A program made the translations under genes and the position numbers. The notes under the pieces are model-generated. The model did no database searches, was not told the DNA's origin, and saw only the letters and a program-made list of their open reading frames with translations. A DNA stretch of 64,000 nucleotides from Diadema setosum (Eukaryota; Echinodermata; Echinoidea; Diadematoida; Diadematidae): positions 12,415,697-12,479,696 of the forward strand of contig NC_092695.1 of NCBI RefSeq assembly GCF_964275005.1. The letters run 5' to 3'. The stretch's first letter is position 1; the number at the start of each line of letters is the position of its first letter. Below are positions 1-14,439 of this stretch, piece after piece.

Positions 1-150
1 ATTTCAATAGAATGCAATTTGTGCATGTACAATTTCTGTGCATTTTTATCTCATGTTACAGCTTCTTGTTAGAAGAATGTACGGATATTTGTGTCAAGGT
101 ACTAAGTACATGGACTTTACATTACTGTCTGATCCCGAAACAATGAACAC
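1..150 (-). other. 3' untranslated region of the sacsin-like gene, runs off the window
   Basis: This is the sequence downstream of the TGA stop at 153-151 on the minus strand. No canonical AATAAA is visible before the window edge, only an ATAAAA-like stretch near 45-50, so the transcript end probably lies outside. No other gene is seen here. Confidence 0.5.
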
Positions 151-3100
151 TCATTGCGAATCCCGCTTCACGTATGAAGCAATCATATCCAGTATTTCCT
201 TCGTAGCAATAAGGGCAGTTTGGGCGTTATCTTGACTACTGTAGACTTCATGTGGGATTTTGGAGAATGCGCAGTTATCTGGATACCTGGATTTAAAGTA
301 ATCCACCAATCCAGAAAGACGTGTTACTTTCTCAAGGAGGAGAGAGCCATTTGGTATGTTATCATTAACGTCGCACGCCAGAACGATGAGGCTGTGTGTC
401 CGACTTGAGTATCCTTGCGAAGCTAACTGTGCAGCCTTGAGTCCTTTCTCGACAGCCTGATGGCACTTGACAGAAACCCATTCCAAGGAGGGCTCGCTGT
501 CGCTAGGATCTATGTCGTGTCTACCAGACCGTAAGTCTTCGTATGCCTGTCGCAACCATCGCCGGGCATTTGGAAGATCTGGTGCTCGAGAATGCCTCTC
601 GAAAAATGCGTGCCAATTTGTTTCTTCGGAGCCTTTTCTCCATGAACCACCTGCATATCCTCCATATGTGTTGAACCGTTTGCGATCTTCAGATGCCCTC
701 TGTCCAGCCCTTCGGATGATATCATTATAGATGGAGGTACCCTTCGATAGTCTCTTCATTTCCCTTTGAAGATGTTTGAATGCCTCATTGAACATATGGC
801 TTGGTCCCTCAGGATGCTTGTCAGGATGCCATTTCAACATCAGGCGACGGATTGCCTTCTTTCTTTGTTCTTCCGGCAATTTCCAAATCTCTTGTAGCTC
901 TGCAGTGACACGTCTTTTTGCCTCCTCAATATTACTAGGGAGTGATGAAGCCTTCCTAGGATGACTTGTCCCTGGCGCATTCGATTCTTCCTTAGTGGAT
1001 GGAACAACTTCAAAGCATGTCTGTGCCTTCGGGAGGTGGATCTTGTGAATGTCAGAAACACTAGCTTCAACATAGGTATCTGACCCTACATCAACGAGGT
1101 ATACCGCTTGTATCGATTCGCCTCTTACGCGTTTAATGATGCGTGCATAGACGTACAGCTCTTCATCACCATCCAACCGTTGAAGAGCTATATATTCTCC
1201 CTCTTCGAATGACACCCACATATCCTGTTCGATTAGATGAAAAATTGCACTAGGAATAGTACTTCCCGGTGGTGGAAGATGAGTATCACAGCTATCATAT
1301 GATCCGATACCTACCTCTACGTCATGTTCAGATAGTAAGGGCAAGATATCCAAGGGAGACTTCACAGACAAAAGAGCTACAAGCACAAGCAGTCCTTTGT
1401 CTTGAAACAAATTACCGAGAACATGGTTGACACATTTGGAAACGGTTGTTAGTGTCTTTATCCTGTTTTCCTCGGTTGTGTGAGTGACATAAAGCTGATT
1501 TTTGTCCGTCACAAACGCAGGTATCTGTTTGGCACTGTCGGCAATGTTTGTTCCATCGATTTGAAGGACTGAGTGGACACTCTGCATGCAGGTCACTTCC
1601 AAATGCATTAAGGTATTCTTCATTGACTGCGTTTCTTCCCCACTGACAACCTTGTTATCGTTGTGCTTCACTATGCTGGCAATTGCAATGAGAAGTTCTT
1701 TGGATTGTAGGATAGTTTTAAGCTGTCGTTCAAAATCACAACATCCGTGCTGACTCAATGGACACTTTGCCTGTTCAGTATCGGATACACTCAATACTTC
1801 TTTTACCCTTCCACTCAAAGCTATCGGTCGAAGTCTTTTTGGCAGTTTTTCGTGGACGTCTCTCATGATGGATTCTACCTCAGGGAAGACATGAAGTATT
1901 GGGAGTTCACAAGTTGAAATGCGGCCTTTCAAGTGATTAGCGTCATTGAAATAGAGCGTGTCAGACCTCTTCAAGCCGTGTTTTTTTGACAGCAAGCACA
2001 AATCAGACGTTTCATCCAATTCTTTTTCAACCAAGAAACCATCTAATTTGTGGATTCCTCGGTATAATTCACAAGATGCTTCTTGGACAATGCGTAAGAC
2101 GTTTGGATGAATTGTTGCTACTTCCCCGATTTCGAATACACTCCTCAACACACACGCATTTTGACCTATGGATGGTTTATCAGTTGCCCCGAGAATTCGA
2201 AGTAACCAAAAGTAAGGGCCCCATCTGTCAGGAAGTTGGTGCAGGTATGGAGATAGATTACAAGTCACAGTGCGGGAGATCTGTTTAGCTGGTACAAGGG
2301 TATAAGCGCCGTCAACATCAACTGGAATTAGAGGAACGTTTCCTATTCCAAGTTCATCCTTGATGACTCTACAGTGATCGCATTTATCGTCAGGTTTGCA
2401 GGATTTCCCGTTTGTGCATTGGTCACCTAGAAACGACAGAATTCCTTCCAAAACGTTGCTCACTCTTTCTTTCTGATCAACGGGCTGAGGTTGTTGTTTG
2501 AGATGTTTACATAGGATAACAGTGTGCTTCAAAACAGTTGACAGAGTCGGCTTTACGATCATACCAAGTTTGGATGGAATATCTTGGCTGTTGCACTTGC
2601 ACTCTGTTTTAATGGAAGCATATGTCGGTAACATTGGTACCACTGTCCATACCAGCTCCGTATGCTCGATCATCGATCCATTGTACGCAACACAACAACG
2701 TCCATCTGCCACTGCGGAATGAAGGGCTTGAAGTTCTTGATCGAGCTCTCTCCTGATCAGAAATCTAATGCGTCCAACTTTTTGCAAGAATTCCTGGTCG
2801 GAATGAAGGCTACAGTGTTCTTGTAAACATCTGACAAGGCTTTCCGCTTGCTGATCTGCATCACTGTTTCCTTCAATCTGCTTTGAAAAGGTAAGGAACA
2901 TCGCTTGTGTTACTTCAGTCTTCATTCCAATTTCTCTAAGAAATGCCAAACCCAAACTTCTCTTCACCACATTGGGTGGAAAGTCATCTCTTGCTTTCAT
3001 GAGACTGAACACCTCGACAGTGGGATCAAAGAAGTGCGACGCCGGATAAAGATCCCCATCTGCTCCTGTAATAAAGTCCAGTGAATGTAGACGTAAGAGC

Positions 3101-6100
3101 GAGATTTTATCCTTCCTGTTTTGTTCTAGTAGAAGCATATTCTTTACTCTTACTAGATGTTCTATTCGACCCTCTTGCGTCATGTCACCAAATCTTGGTA
3201 AGATAAAGTTGGCATAGACTTCATACTCATTTCCTTTAGACAAGCCGAGAGTCTCGTACAGATGTGCAAACTTTTCTTTCGACTTCAAAAAAACTGCGTT
3301 GCAGCTTTCTATCCAGGCATCCTGTTCGCAAGAAGGGATGGTATCCGGTAGCACGAAAACAGATGTTAAAGTGTCAACATTTAGGTGTTCTCCGTCGACA
3401 GTCTCAAAGCAAGGCAGGCGTTTGATATCTTGGAGATCTCTTGGGCTATCAAGGAAAGTCTGAAGTATGTCATCGTGCTCACTGTTACTTAGCATTTTGA
3501 AACGTTCAATGTCCTTAGAAACCCAATATAGGAGGACCTCTAAAATCTGCGACTTGGAACCAATGTTGCAGGTTAGTCGGTTGATTAAGGGTATTGAATG
3601 CTCAGCCGTTGTGTGTACATCCAACTTTTTCAGCGCTGAAGAAGCTGGCAGAATAAGTGGAAGTAGGCCCATGTCTCTTTGCAGCGAGAGGACGGTGTAA
3701 GATAACTTCAGAGGCACCAGGCAGAGCGAAGAATTGTTTGTCGAGAAATCTTGCATAGGTGAGGAAAGTGGAACTGCAGGCAGTATCGCAAAATCTCGGA
3801 GCATATGCTTGATTTCGTTGAAGAGATTAGCTGACCCATCTGAAGAATTTTGAAGCTCTTCCAATAATTTCCACACATCATTGAACCACTTTGGAGGAAG
3901 GCTACACTGGCCACCAAAAGGCAGGTAATCATCTGATGGAACTTTTAAGAAAGGGACATCTGTTCTCATCATCTCGGCAATGGCAGTAATGTCAAGGTCT
4001 TTGAAGACAAATCTTTGGTTTGCTGGCAATCTGTGTAAAAAATTCAAATGAAGGAAATTCGCCAAGTGCTTTTGAAAAAGCCAGGCATGGGCTGATTTGA
4101 AGACACGTGCTGATCGGCAAAACAACCTGAGTATGTTATCTTGCGTGAGCAACAGTGGAAGGCCATCCAGTGAAAGTCTGTCATCATTTTTACAATACTC
4201 GAGGAGCAGAGCTAAGCCGTTCTCGTCTTGAAGCTTTGATTGCGAAATTGGAATTGGAAGCTGATTGCTAAGTCGATTTTCCCTGCATAGGAAATTCACC
4301 ACCCTTGATGGCGAGATTTCAAGAACAGCAAGCGAGGATTCATGTTGTTTGCATTTTTTAGATGCCTTTAGAACTTCCCGAACTACACTCAGAGGCGATT
4401 CAATTACTGGAAATCCTATCTGTCGCAGGAGCTTCTTTAAGATTACATGCTTATTTGACGCTCGAGATTGTAAGCTAGATACAGATGACTCAGTAAATGT
4501 CTGACTTAACGTGTTACAGAATCCATGCTCAGTCTCATTTGTGTCCAATTCACTGACAACAGGTGTTTTCCATGCCAGAAGCCAGGAATTCTCATCATTT
4601 GGCTGCAGAACGGGGAAAAGCATACACCTTGTGCGAGCAATCACTTCGTAGATGGCTCCAACGAGAGCACCCCAATAGTTGTCCCTTCTTCTGCGTGGAA
4701 AGAACTCGTGATAGGCATGTAAGGCCTTGAGCGCATCTTTTGATCTGTCTTGTGAGATTGGCGTGTGCCACTCGTAATGTTCACTGAAATAGTCACGAAT
4801 CCACAATAACAGGTTGATGTAGGAGAGTGCAATTACATGCTCAAAGAGTTGTTGATTCCACAGTGTTTGATGATCCTTTGTCGCACCTTGCCATAGATTT
4901 CTCCTGCTCTCGTGATCAAGGGCGAAATAACCATGAACATGGACTGGCAATTGCGTGTCAATAGGAAGAGGTAAATAGCAGTAAGCTTTCCCGTTTAACT
5001 CTTTGTCTGACAAACGAGCAGCAACACCTCCGATAGGAAGCAATTTATGTTGGATTATGGGGTTTTCATCGATTTCATTCCAGTTGCGATAGCCCAACTG
5101 TTGACATATCACCCAATGCTCAGTGTTCGCCTCGCTACGCAGAAAGATTTCATAGCAGATATCTGCAGGCATCAATTCCTGTACACTTTCACCACTGTTG
5201 GCAGCTGCGATGTATTCAGATACACGAGAGTAGAAACATCTCTTCTTTTCCTCCTCATGTGGTTGAATTTGTACTTCCACTGTTTGTCTAGATGCCAGAA
5301 CACCATCTGCTGTAATCTCTGATATTTTGACTGATTTCACATTCTGCAGAAAGAGGAGGCTCTCTGATGCTGTCACTGCGAATTCTTCCAGAAGTTTTTC
5401 GATCTTGTCTCTGTCCCAGGTTTCGCTGCTTAGTTTAGATGTTTCTGACCTGAGAGGAAACCTGAAGACAGTATAACGATCGCGAGTTTCAGTGAATTTG
5501 TCTTCAAGATAACAAGGAAAAACATCCGAGTATGTCTGGCGCAACTGGTCTGTGACTTTATATAAGCGACCTGGGCTGCTGTGCGTAGCTCCTGGAGCAT
5601 GGCTACAGAGTGGATCAAATACGCACATGGTTTCGCCGCCTGATATGAAACTTGGACAATCACTGAGACGGTACACAGTGTTAAAGCCAACTCCATACCG
5701 ACCGATCTTACTCATTTCATTTTCTTTGCTTCCTTGGCCAAGGTCTTGTATTCCAATGATATCTTCGGTGGAGAAAGACTGATTATTGAAAACACAAAAT
5801 GCAGGACCTTGCAAAGGCTTCATCTTGTCACCAAACACCCTCTCATTTGGATGACTGCGAGGATCATACACAATGTGGAATTCAGTTGCGCCAGCATCAT
5901 CTGCATTTTGAAGCAATTCCTTGAAAACTGTGTCCTCGCCTGAGTATGATTGAAGAATGCGCTTGATCCGGGACGTCAGCTTTTCGCGCTGGCCAAATGC
6001 TTCCCCTGGTAGATTTTGTGCATATTGCTCTAGACTTTGGTGGCGAATGTCTTTGATATTTAGTCTCTTTGCCAAAGAAAAGCTAATGTCCTGGTGGCAC

Positions 6101-9100
6101 TGATGAATGTGACCATCTTCATTGCTTATCCAGTCAACATCACAGTAGCACAGATCTGTAGATGGGCGCATAACATTCAAGACATCCGGGAGATATGTAA
6201 CTGAAACATCACCAGGAATGCGGGCTTTCCCAAGAAGACGCGCAATGGCAGTCACAGCCGTCAATTCAGCAGTCTGTAGTGGTCTCTCTTTATTAACTTT
6301 GTAGATGTCATGAAGCACTTTCTCGTAGTCAGTAGCTTCGAATGTCTGTTTGATTCCTGCAGCTTGAATAAGAGAGGGGTATTGAGATAATCGGGTTGGA
6401 AGCTGGAACAAATATGGTTCAAGGGAAGGGCCGACAGTTATTGCCACCGTTGAGGGGTGCGCAAAAACTTTGTCGATAAGAATCCATCTATCATTCTTGA
6501 GTGAGGTAAGAAGTTCACCAGCTGGATTGTCTCTACATTCTTCGCTCAAATATTTGTAGATGTCGTAGCAACTTTTCTCAACTTCATGTGACACATTTCC
6601 TTGCTCGACATGAATACGGATATTAGTCAACTGATCCATGACTTCTTGAAGCCTAGGTCGTTTCTCGTGCAAATCCAGAAAACGTGACACATCGAGTGGC
6701 ATCGGCGATTCCTTAGACTCATCAAGTACTGGAGCAACACTGCTTACAAGATTCGTCTGCGAAATAGAGTAAATGCTGTTGGCAGCCATGTAACGACCGA
6801 ATGATTTCCATGGAAGGAAAGGAGACACAGTGCTCCCATCTTGGACCACAGGTAAAATGGCTAGCGTCATCAGTCGCTTCTTAAGAGAATTGTTATTTCT
6901 CCAATCCCGTGTACAAAGCATCTCTGACAGATACTTAATCAAATCACGAGATCTCCGCAATGCATTGTAGTCTTCTCCTGCACACAGACTAGCGACTGAG
7001 CTACATTGCGTAAGGAACTTTTCTGCAGAAACATGATCAGTTATCATTCCCAGATCTTCCAGTGCGGCAAAAGTTTGATTTGACCTGAAATCTTCCCGCG
7101 GAAATACACCGTCTCCTTCGGAAAACAGCTTCGCTGCTTGGCGCTGTGGATGTACGAGATCTACCGGTTTTTGAAGGTAAAGCTCTCCTCCTGACACAGG
7201 GATGCATCTGACGTCTCTTAACTTCTGGCGTAGACTGTCTTTCCTGCAGTTCAGAGCGAAGAGTATCAGAACGTTTCTGTGTTCCTCTGGTATATTGGGA
7301 AGTTGTGGCAGGAAAATCTCGTCAAAAAACCTCTCTTGGTCGAATGTTTTCTCTATTAGCTCGTCGTTGAGATCCGCACGTACGAAAGCACGTCGTGTTT
7401 TGTCGCTAACCGCGAAAACAGTAGAGTTATGAAGACAACTTTCCAAAATGACAGTTACTGCATCTTTTACGCTATCTTCGTCTTGAAATGCTTGGCTCAA
7501 AAACACAACATCCTGAAATCGCAGAGCTTTTCCATCTTTCCAGAAGAGGGTGGGTTGCGGCGACTTATTGAATCCGTGTACCACTGCGTGGTAGAATGCA
7601 TCAAAGATTGCGGAACAGTCCCCGTCCTTTGGCACGTTATCAACGTCTGGCCACAGGCAATCATAGGCTACTGAGCCATACTTGCAAATAAAAGTCTCGA
7701 CAAAGTTGTTATCAGATAGCAAGTGAATGTAGGCTCTACAGACAACGTCTCTCAAGAGAAGATTGTTCCATTCGGCATGTCTGTTCATACCTTCAGGCGT
7801 TGGTTTGTAGAGGTGCTGTCGGTTGTCAGTCACCGCGAAAGCCCCATTGATATGTACAGGCAACATACTTTGTATGGACAATGGCAGGTAGCAGTACACC
7901 TCTCCCTGAATTTTAGAAGGATGTGATTCCACAAGGGTCATTGCAACTTCTCCCCTTGGAGAGAGGCCCACAGCAGATTCTTCTGCAGCCATTTTCTTTG
8001 TTGTTACGGAACCCTCACATGTGGCTCTGATCGATCTGAAGGTGCTCTTCAACACCGCTGTCTCATATTGAAAGAATTCTGCCCCTGACTGGGTCATTTC
8101 CTGTGTAATTGATTCTGTGCTGAGTATGATGTCGTCCTTGACTGTGTTTTCCGAACGGCGCTTTTCTATGCTGAAAAGCTCTACAGCTTTTGTAGCTTTC
8201 GTTGACTCCGCTGAGAGATAATGCATAGAAACCTTCATCACTTTTCTTGTAAAAATCATGAGACTTCCGGAAGATTCCCACATGTTAAGCACAAGTCCTT
8301 TGATTCTGACATCGTCATAACTCTCCTTGTTTAGGTCACTTTTCTGCGCTCCTTCTCTTGTTCGTAGGGGAAGCCGGAAAAGTGATCCATCATAGTGGAA
8401 AGGCTCTGACATACGACAGCCAAAAACCCCATCGAAAGGCATGAACTGGTCTGGAAATCTTCGTAGTTGGAAAGTGCGCTGGAGATTCACTCTCACTCCT
8501 GGTTGAGATTTATCTCGTAGGACCCTTCCTAGGTGTGTCGTATGAGGGTCGAAATATTGAATAAATTGTCTGCTAACAAAACAAGGTACGTCAGTCAAGT
8601 GATACACTGAGTTGAAACCTGTTCCAAACTTTCCAATCTTTTCAGCATTCTTCTCCTTTGTTCGTCCACCGAGACGAAGAATATTTGCAAAGTCTTCGTC
8701 TGTGAAGTTTGCATCATTGAAAACCCACAGGGCAGGACCTTGGCAAGACTTCATCCCTGGATCAAAGAGTTTTACCATGGCGTCACTGTTTTTCCTCATG
8801 TCAATCAGAAATCGGACCTCTGTGGCACCAGCGTCCTCAGCATTCTGTATCATTTCTTTGAAAATGGCAGAGTCTCCATACGTATTCTTCAGGATGTTCC
8901 ATATTCGTACAGTCAGAGGTTCTGTCTGACCTGCCTGGGTAAATTCTTCTAGATCATCAGCGTCCAAGAGCAAGCGACTGAGCGGAGGGACATGCAAAAA
9001 GTCAGCAAGTTCCGCTGTTACAAGAGGACTAATGATAGCAAATGTTTTTCCATCCTCAGACTGCTCTTCATGAACAAGCGATTTTAGCCAAGGTCTATCA

Positions 9101-11027
9101 ACAAACGCACTGTCCGTTACCGGTATCAAATGGCAGCCTTCGGCTTCTGTCGGCACCAATAAACGTTTTTGCATGTTTTGTGGCAACTCCCCAATTGCGT
9201 GGAGTTCTTTTAGTATTTGCATTACTAGATGAAGATGCTTTTTATGAAAAGCAGTATCATTCCCTCTTGATTGTTCACAGGATTTCTTTACTTCGTGCAA
9301 AATGTCGACCAATGTTTCCACATTAGCATCCATGGTCGATTTCACTCCAAGATCACGAAGAAGATCTGCGAATTCACGCATGACAGAAGGAACCTGTGTC
9401 ATATATGGCGACATATCAAATGGCAGATCACCTATACACATCTGACCTGGTTCTGAAAACCCGTCGCCGTTCCATACTGGATAATTAATTGCTTTCATGT
9501 GCTCTAATACACTCTCTTTTTGTAATTTCCATTCTTTTAAGAGGAAAGCATATATGCTTTTTACCATCAGTGGAAGTTCTATGGAATCTACTTCATGGGA
9601 CTCTTGGGTGAGTTGGACACACTCCGTCAGCTGCTTCATCACATTTTGTAAAGTTGGTTCATTCGAAGCAATTTGAAGATCCTTAAATAGTGGGAAGAGT
9701 TGGTCGTCAACTGTAGTGAGTGGAACTATTGAGCCACACAGCATGGAATTCTCTTCTGTCAGTAGCATAGTCTCATTTGGAGCGGAGAGGAATGAAGAAG
9801 GCACATGATACCAGCGGAGCCGTGAGGGATAGAATGGAGGTCGAACCTGTTCGTAAGGTATACAGGATTTGCTCTTCATGTATGCTGCAACAGTGTCAGA
9901 AAGTCGTGATGAATTGCAAGACAAAAGACTCCTATTGTTAGCAAGGAACTCCAAAAAGGAGCGAGCGAGATCAACACTGTTTGATTCTGAAACGATATCA
10001 AGACATGTAATTGCCTCGTCCGCAGTTACCCTGTCCTGTTCCCTCATGCCAAGTTGGCCTAGAGCTGAAAGGACCACTGGCTCTGTGAAAGATTCAATTG
10101 GAAAGAATCCCTGGCCCTTATATAGCTTTCGGAGTGTTAGATCCCTGACGTCAAGAAGTTCAGAAGGTGATTTCAGCGTTGAAGGGACGCTGTCTGTAGG
10201 AACAAACCGCAGTTTTTGGAGCACATGCTTGCTTGATTCGCATTTATGTTTAATTTCATCCCAGTGCCGCAGGAGCCACAGTGTAACACTTTGAACATCC
10301 GATTTGTTATACAAACCACCTTCATGTATTTCTTCAGTTACATGCTTTATCACGTCGAACCTTGACAGATGAGGAACGATTTTCAATTTGTCCAGGAGAG
10401 GTTTCGAATTGTGTTCCGCTTCGATAACAGGTCTTTGTAACTTTAGTGGCTTAGGGAGTTCTTGAGATTCACTTGCAGAAATGTCAATGTAACCAATTGA
10501 CTCCGCTGCACTCACTATGGGTGAATATGAGACGCCAGAACCCTGAAGAGTCTTGAAGAGTGGAAGAGAAAGTAATAGATCACGGGTTGAGTGATTGATT
10601 GTTGCATTTCCCATATATTCGCTCAAAAGGGCTCGTTCGCTATCCTTAAGGTCTTGTAACTTCCTGACAAGAGAACTGCGGTCTGTGTTCAGTGTTGCCC
10701 TTAGAATACCATCTGAAACCGGCTGCTGAATGTAACCTTGGGACATTATTGAAGGGTGCCTGATGACGTAATCTGTATGGTTCAGAATGTCGATGCCAAT
10801 CTTAACAAGGACATCTTCAAGATGTTTATCCAGAGTTGACTCTCCACTTCTTTTGACAATTAAAGCAGACATCTTTGCAAGCGGTTTGAGAGTAACTTCG
10901 GAAGCGTTTGTGTCTGGAAGCGGAATGAGAGGTATCCCTTCAAATAAGGACAGATTGTCCGGACTCTCTTTGTACAACATATTCCAGACTGCTTCCAACC
11001 ATTCAGCAGGCGGCTGGTTGGAGATTC
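151..11027 (-). CDS. SACS-like: Sacsin-like protein, giant last coding exon (residues 642-4266 of the model)
   Basis: This 10,877-nt exon carries most of a sacsin-family co-chaperone. Modelled residue positions are approximate. An ATPase/sacsin repeat has its N-box ([12 protein letters not shown]) near 1366 and its G-box (GKFGTGFNSVYH) after it. A further repeat has KELLQNADDAGA near 2348, with DLGQG and GRYGVGFNTVY. A J domain has its HPD near 4042. A C-terminal HEPN domain lies at about 4125-4260, with KCHQAVEKGLKA. The acceptor chosen is ATGCCAG|GAATC (AG at 11029-11028). It takes a phase-1 intron and yields AEVG-ISNQPPAEW, typical of the linker after a sacsin repeat. Open sequence upstream of 11027 is intron read-through. 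In vertebrates sacsin is an Hsp70 co-chaperone linked to mitochondria and intermediate filaments; that role is known for the family, not shown here. A single giant 3' exon is also typical of vertebrate SACS. No stop or frameshift is seen, so the gene looks intact. Confidence 0.93.
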
Positions 11028-11403
11028 CTGGCATTGGTCTATTTTGCCATCTGCACAAGCTGGTTTTCAGGAGAGTAGCAACGGATTCGAGGGTTAAGAC
11101 CTCGAGTTGAAAGCTGCTCTCTGCTGCTGTAATTCAAAACACACACAAAGACTCCATTATTAAATGAATCATGGCGCGATTGCATCGGGAAAATGGATAA
11201 GCAGATAAACAAAATGACACAAGATTCCGTTTCTTCTAAAGCAAACATTCAAATGAAATAAGTTATTGTTTATTTTATTTCACTTTATTCACTGAAATTA
11301 ACGTAAATACCGAGTGGTTCCCACATTTCAATTTCCTTTCAGTGATTTGCTTCTGATAAGGAAGACAATCTAATTTCACTAGTCGTTCCAAATCATTTAA
11401 ATA

Positions 11404-11653
11404 CACACTCTTACAACATCCGGGTCAGAACTAACCCGAAACTGGGTCTGTTGGGGTCACATGCCGTTCCGGGTCAGAAATGACAAGGAATGGGGTCAGA
11501 TATGACCCATTCAGAGTCATGAATTGGGTCAGGGTGACCCCATTCGGGGTCTTCATGACCAAATTCCAAGTCGTTTTTGACCCGGAACGGTGTGTGACTC
11601 CAACGAACCCAGTTCCGGGTCAGTTCTGACTCGGATTTTTTTTAGAGTGCATG
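11404..11653. mobile_element. 250-bp foldback MITE built from GGGTCA half-sites
   Basis: The two halves are near-perfect inverted complements along their whole length (about 70 bp match closely from each end inward, and the centre is also palindromic). TA flanks both sides (11402-11403 and 11654-11655), suggesting a Tc1/mariner-type TA target. The termini read CACACTCTTACAACATCCGG and CATGCACTCT on the opposite strand. It contains about nine exact GGGTCA or TGACCC hexamers. It lies in the last intron of the sacsin-like gene, about 380 bp from the giant exon, and has no coding capacity. Confidence 0.75.
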
Positions 11654-12688
11654 TATAATCACGGTTCATACAAACATTCACAAAACCTGCCTCAATAGCC
11701 TGATATCTTTCCACCTCAACACGCACCGAAAATATGAACACAAAGGATAGATCTGTTAGTCAAATGAACAACGAAATTATTTGCGTTGAATGGAATGGCT
11801 GCAACTGAAGTCTTGTTTCATCGTTAAGTGTAACGCTCGTGTATGCACAGTATACAAATGTATAATATGCAGATCGAATGCATTAATTCTTTTAATGATT
11901 TTATGTGTATTAAAGTAAGAAGGTATCCAACATGAATGCTTACTCCGTGATAGATATATGTGCAACTGTTACCAGTGCAGTGACTGATTGATGACTTTGA
12001 GCCTCCATAAAGGCACACCTATGTTGAAAATCCTCTTCTATTTGAATGGAAATTTTTAGCTCAAGTACACAGGTACATTCTAACATTAAATGGACCATAT
12101 GATACATTGCATTTCAGCGGTTTTTGTAATCAGTGGCTCTTCAGTCATGTCAGTGGCTAAGTTTTGGTAGATGTAATTCTGTGGAAAGAGTAATTGTTTT
12201 CCCCCTAAATGTGCCAACATCTATTTACCAAGCACTGAGGAATTCTTAAGAATCAAAGTAACAGCTTTTAGGGACAAACGCATAAAGGGACCAGAGTTAA
12301 AGAAATTGTGTACCTTTCTCTTATTTCATGAATCAGAGTGACCACTTTATCAAGGCAAAGTAAATCCTCTGAGATTCCACATTAAGCAGAATTAACTGCA
12401 AAGTTGATCTCTGTAAGTTAGAGTAAAATCCCACCTCAATTTAACCCTAACTTCCACTGATGAAAAAATCTTTTGACAAAATATGGAGGAAATGGTTACA
12501 TTGCAGTATTCCCAAGAATGTCCAAGCGCCATGTATTCCTTTTCATGTTTCTACGTAGTGTTGTACTTACAGTATATAATATGTTTGCAAACAGGGTATG
12601 GCAGTGTGCATTTTTTTAACGTTTAAACATCTGAAGTTCATATAGAGACTTTCTGCAGATAAAAAATGGATGTAAATGCCGCACTTAC
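11654..12688. other. Intron 5 of the sacsin-like gene, remainder
   Basis: AT-rich intron sequence. Apart from the foldback element at its 3' side I see no exon, RNA gene or clear repeat here. Confidence 0.5.
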
Positions 12689-14221
12689 CCACTTCGGCAA
12701 GGGAGTCCTGAAGTGCTTGAGATTCTGATGCTCGGACGAAAGACTGATTCTCACCAGGAATGAGATGGCGAGGAAATCTGGTGGTTGGAATGTAGATTTT
12801 GGAATCGGATTCTTCGAATGGAATGAAACTGCCATCATCGAGAGGAAGTAATGGCAATGTGGTTAACTCAGAGAAATGTCTGTCGGACATGAAGTATTCG
12901 AGAATCAAAAGTTTCTCCTGGCTGTCGAGATCTTCGAGGACAGATTCATCACTGCGAATGCAGCTACGAAGAAGCGCTGGAGTTATTGTGACAATGTCTC
13001 CTTTGAAGTATTTCCTGATGGATTGCATGCAAAATTTGGGTAGTGATGCGTACGGCCTATCAGCATACCGAAGGCACTTCAGTATAACCACTTCCATTTT
13101 ATTTTTTACAGACAAATCGTTAATGATGACTTCGCCAATTTTCAACCATCCATTGTTCTCACTGTGTATGACAGGTTCTTTGAACAATGCATCGAAGAAG
13201 GGCTCCAGAACGACATTCCACTTCTCATGCACGGATGACTCGTCAGGCCACGCACAATATATGCTCTCCACGCTGACGTCTTGTTTACCAATGGCAGTTG
13301 TTATAGCTCTGACGTATACTGACGGAAGCAGTTCTTTTACAAGCAATTCATTCCATTTTGCGGGTACGTCTGTTTGGTCTGGACCAGGCCATTTGATCGC
13401 CCGGCGGTCACTCTGAATTCCGAAAAAACCGTGCAAGTGAACGGGTAACCCAGTGCGACTCTCTTCTCCTGGAGGAAGTGGTAATGAACAAAAGACTCTT
13501 CCAAAAGATCTGTCATGTTGATCTTCCATGATACTGACAGGAACGGCAATGGCCGTCCATGGCAATAGATTCTGCTCAGCTGCCATATCGGAAAGTTCTG
13601 AACTCATACCGGCTCCTGCGATGTGGTGGCAAACAATCCAACGAGTAGTTTTCGACCCTTCTACCTTTTCTGAACATATCTTGACATCATAGGACATATG
13701 AAGGTCTTCGCGATCTGCCACACTTCTCGAGCAATACTCAACCAGCTGTTGTGTGAACTGATCTTGCTCAATCGGTAATTCTTCATTGGACGTCACATTT
13801 GCCTTCACACGGACAATGAAACGGGAACTCTGATCAGCCGGTCTCTTCATAACTTCAACCTCTTTCAGTGAACGAAGGAAGAGCATCACTACATCCGCGT
13901 CGACAAGGAAAGCGTCAAGGAGATCGTCCATCTTCTTTTCATCAGTATAAACTTTGTTAGAAAGTTCACTCTCAGTCTCACGGAGCGGGAATCTGAACAA
14001 CGTCCCATCGAATTGTCCGTCACACAACCCGTCTTCGACATCGTCGAAAATTTGCCGATACGGTCGGAACTGGTCCTTGCATGCACGAAAGGTGTTTTGG
14101 TCCTCTGAGCTTTGCAAGTTAAATCGGAATCCTGTCTGGGGGAGACGATCATTATTTCTAAAGTGTTTCGCCAATGGATCCAAGTAGGCTATTCTACGGT
14201 CACTCATGATGCTTGGGAGAT
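12689..14221 (-). CDS. SACS-like: Sacsin-like protein, coding exon 5 (residues 131-641)
   Basis: The exon completes the first sacsin repeat. It opens with LPSIMSDRRIAYLDP, the stretch that follows the ATPase G-box in all sacsin repeats (compare DVPCFVSRQFIQYFDP and DCPSFISGGETMCVFDP in the giant exon). It continues through TLFRFPLR, LPVHLHGFFGI and LEYFMSD-type motifs shared with the later repeats. The acceptor is CTTCGCAG|ATCTCCC (AG at 14223-14222) and the donor is GAAGTGG|GTAAGT (intron from 12688). Both introns are phase 1, so the 1,533-nt exon is divisible by three. The sequence beyond 12689 stays open for a while but belongs to the intron. Confidence 0.9.
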
Positions 14222-14439
14222 CTGCGAAGAAAATGAAAGCTTCCATGAGACACCACTAAAGAAGTTAAGGTCGATCAAGAATAATAACTATGACTAAAAA
14301 GTGTGTACGATATATATGAACATGCTTTGAATACTGTCTTTAGACAAATGTACGTATTAGCTCAACGAATGGACAGAATAGAGATATTGTGCATTACTCG
14401 AATACTGTTCATTCTTCAGCAAATTAACGGAATTTGTAC

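Noticed and set aside
12567-12688. Extension of the exon-5 frame past 12689
   Set aside because: A strong GTAAGT donor at 12688 and exact phase match to the giant exon show that this is intron read-through.
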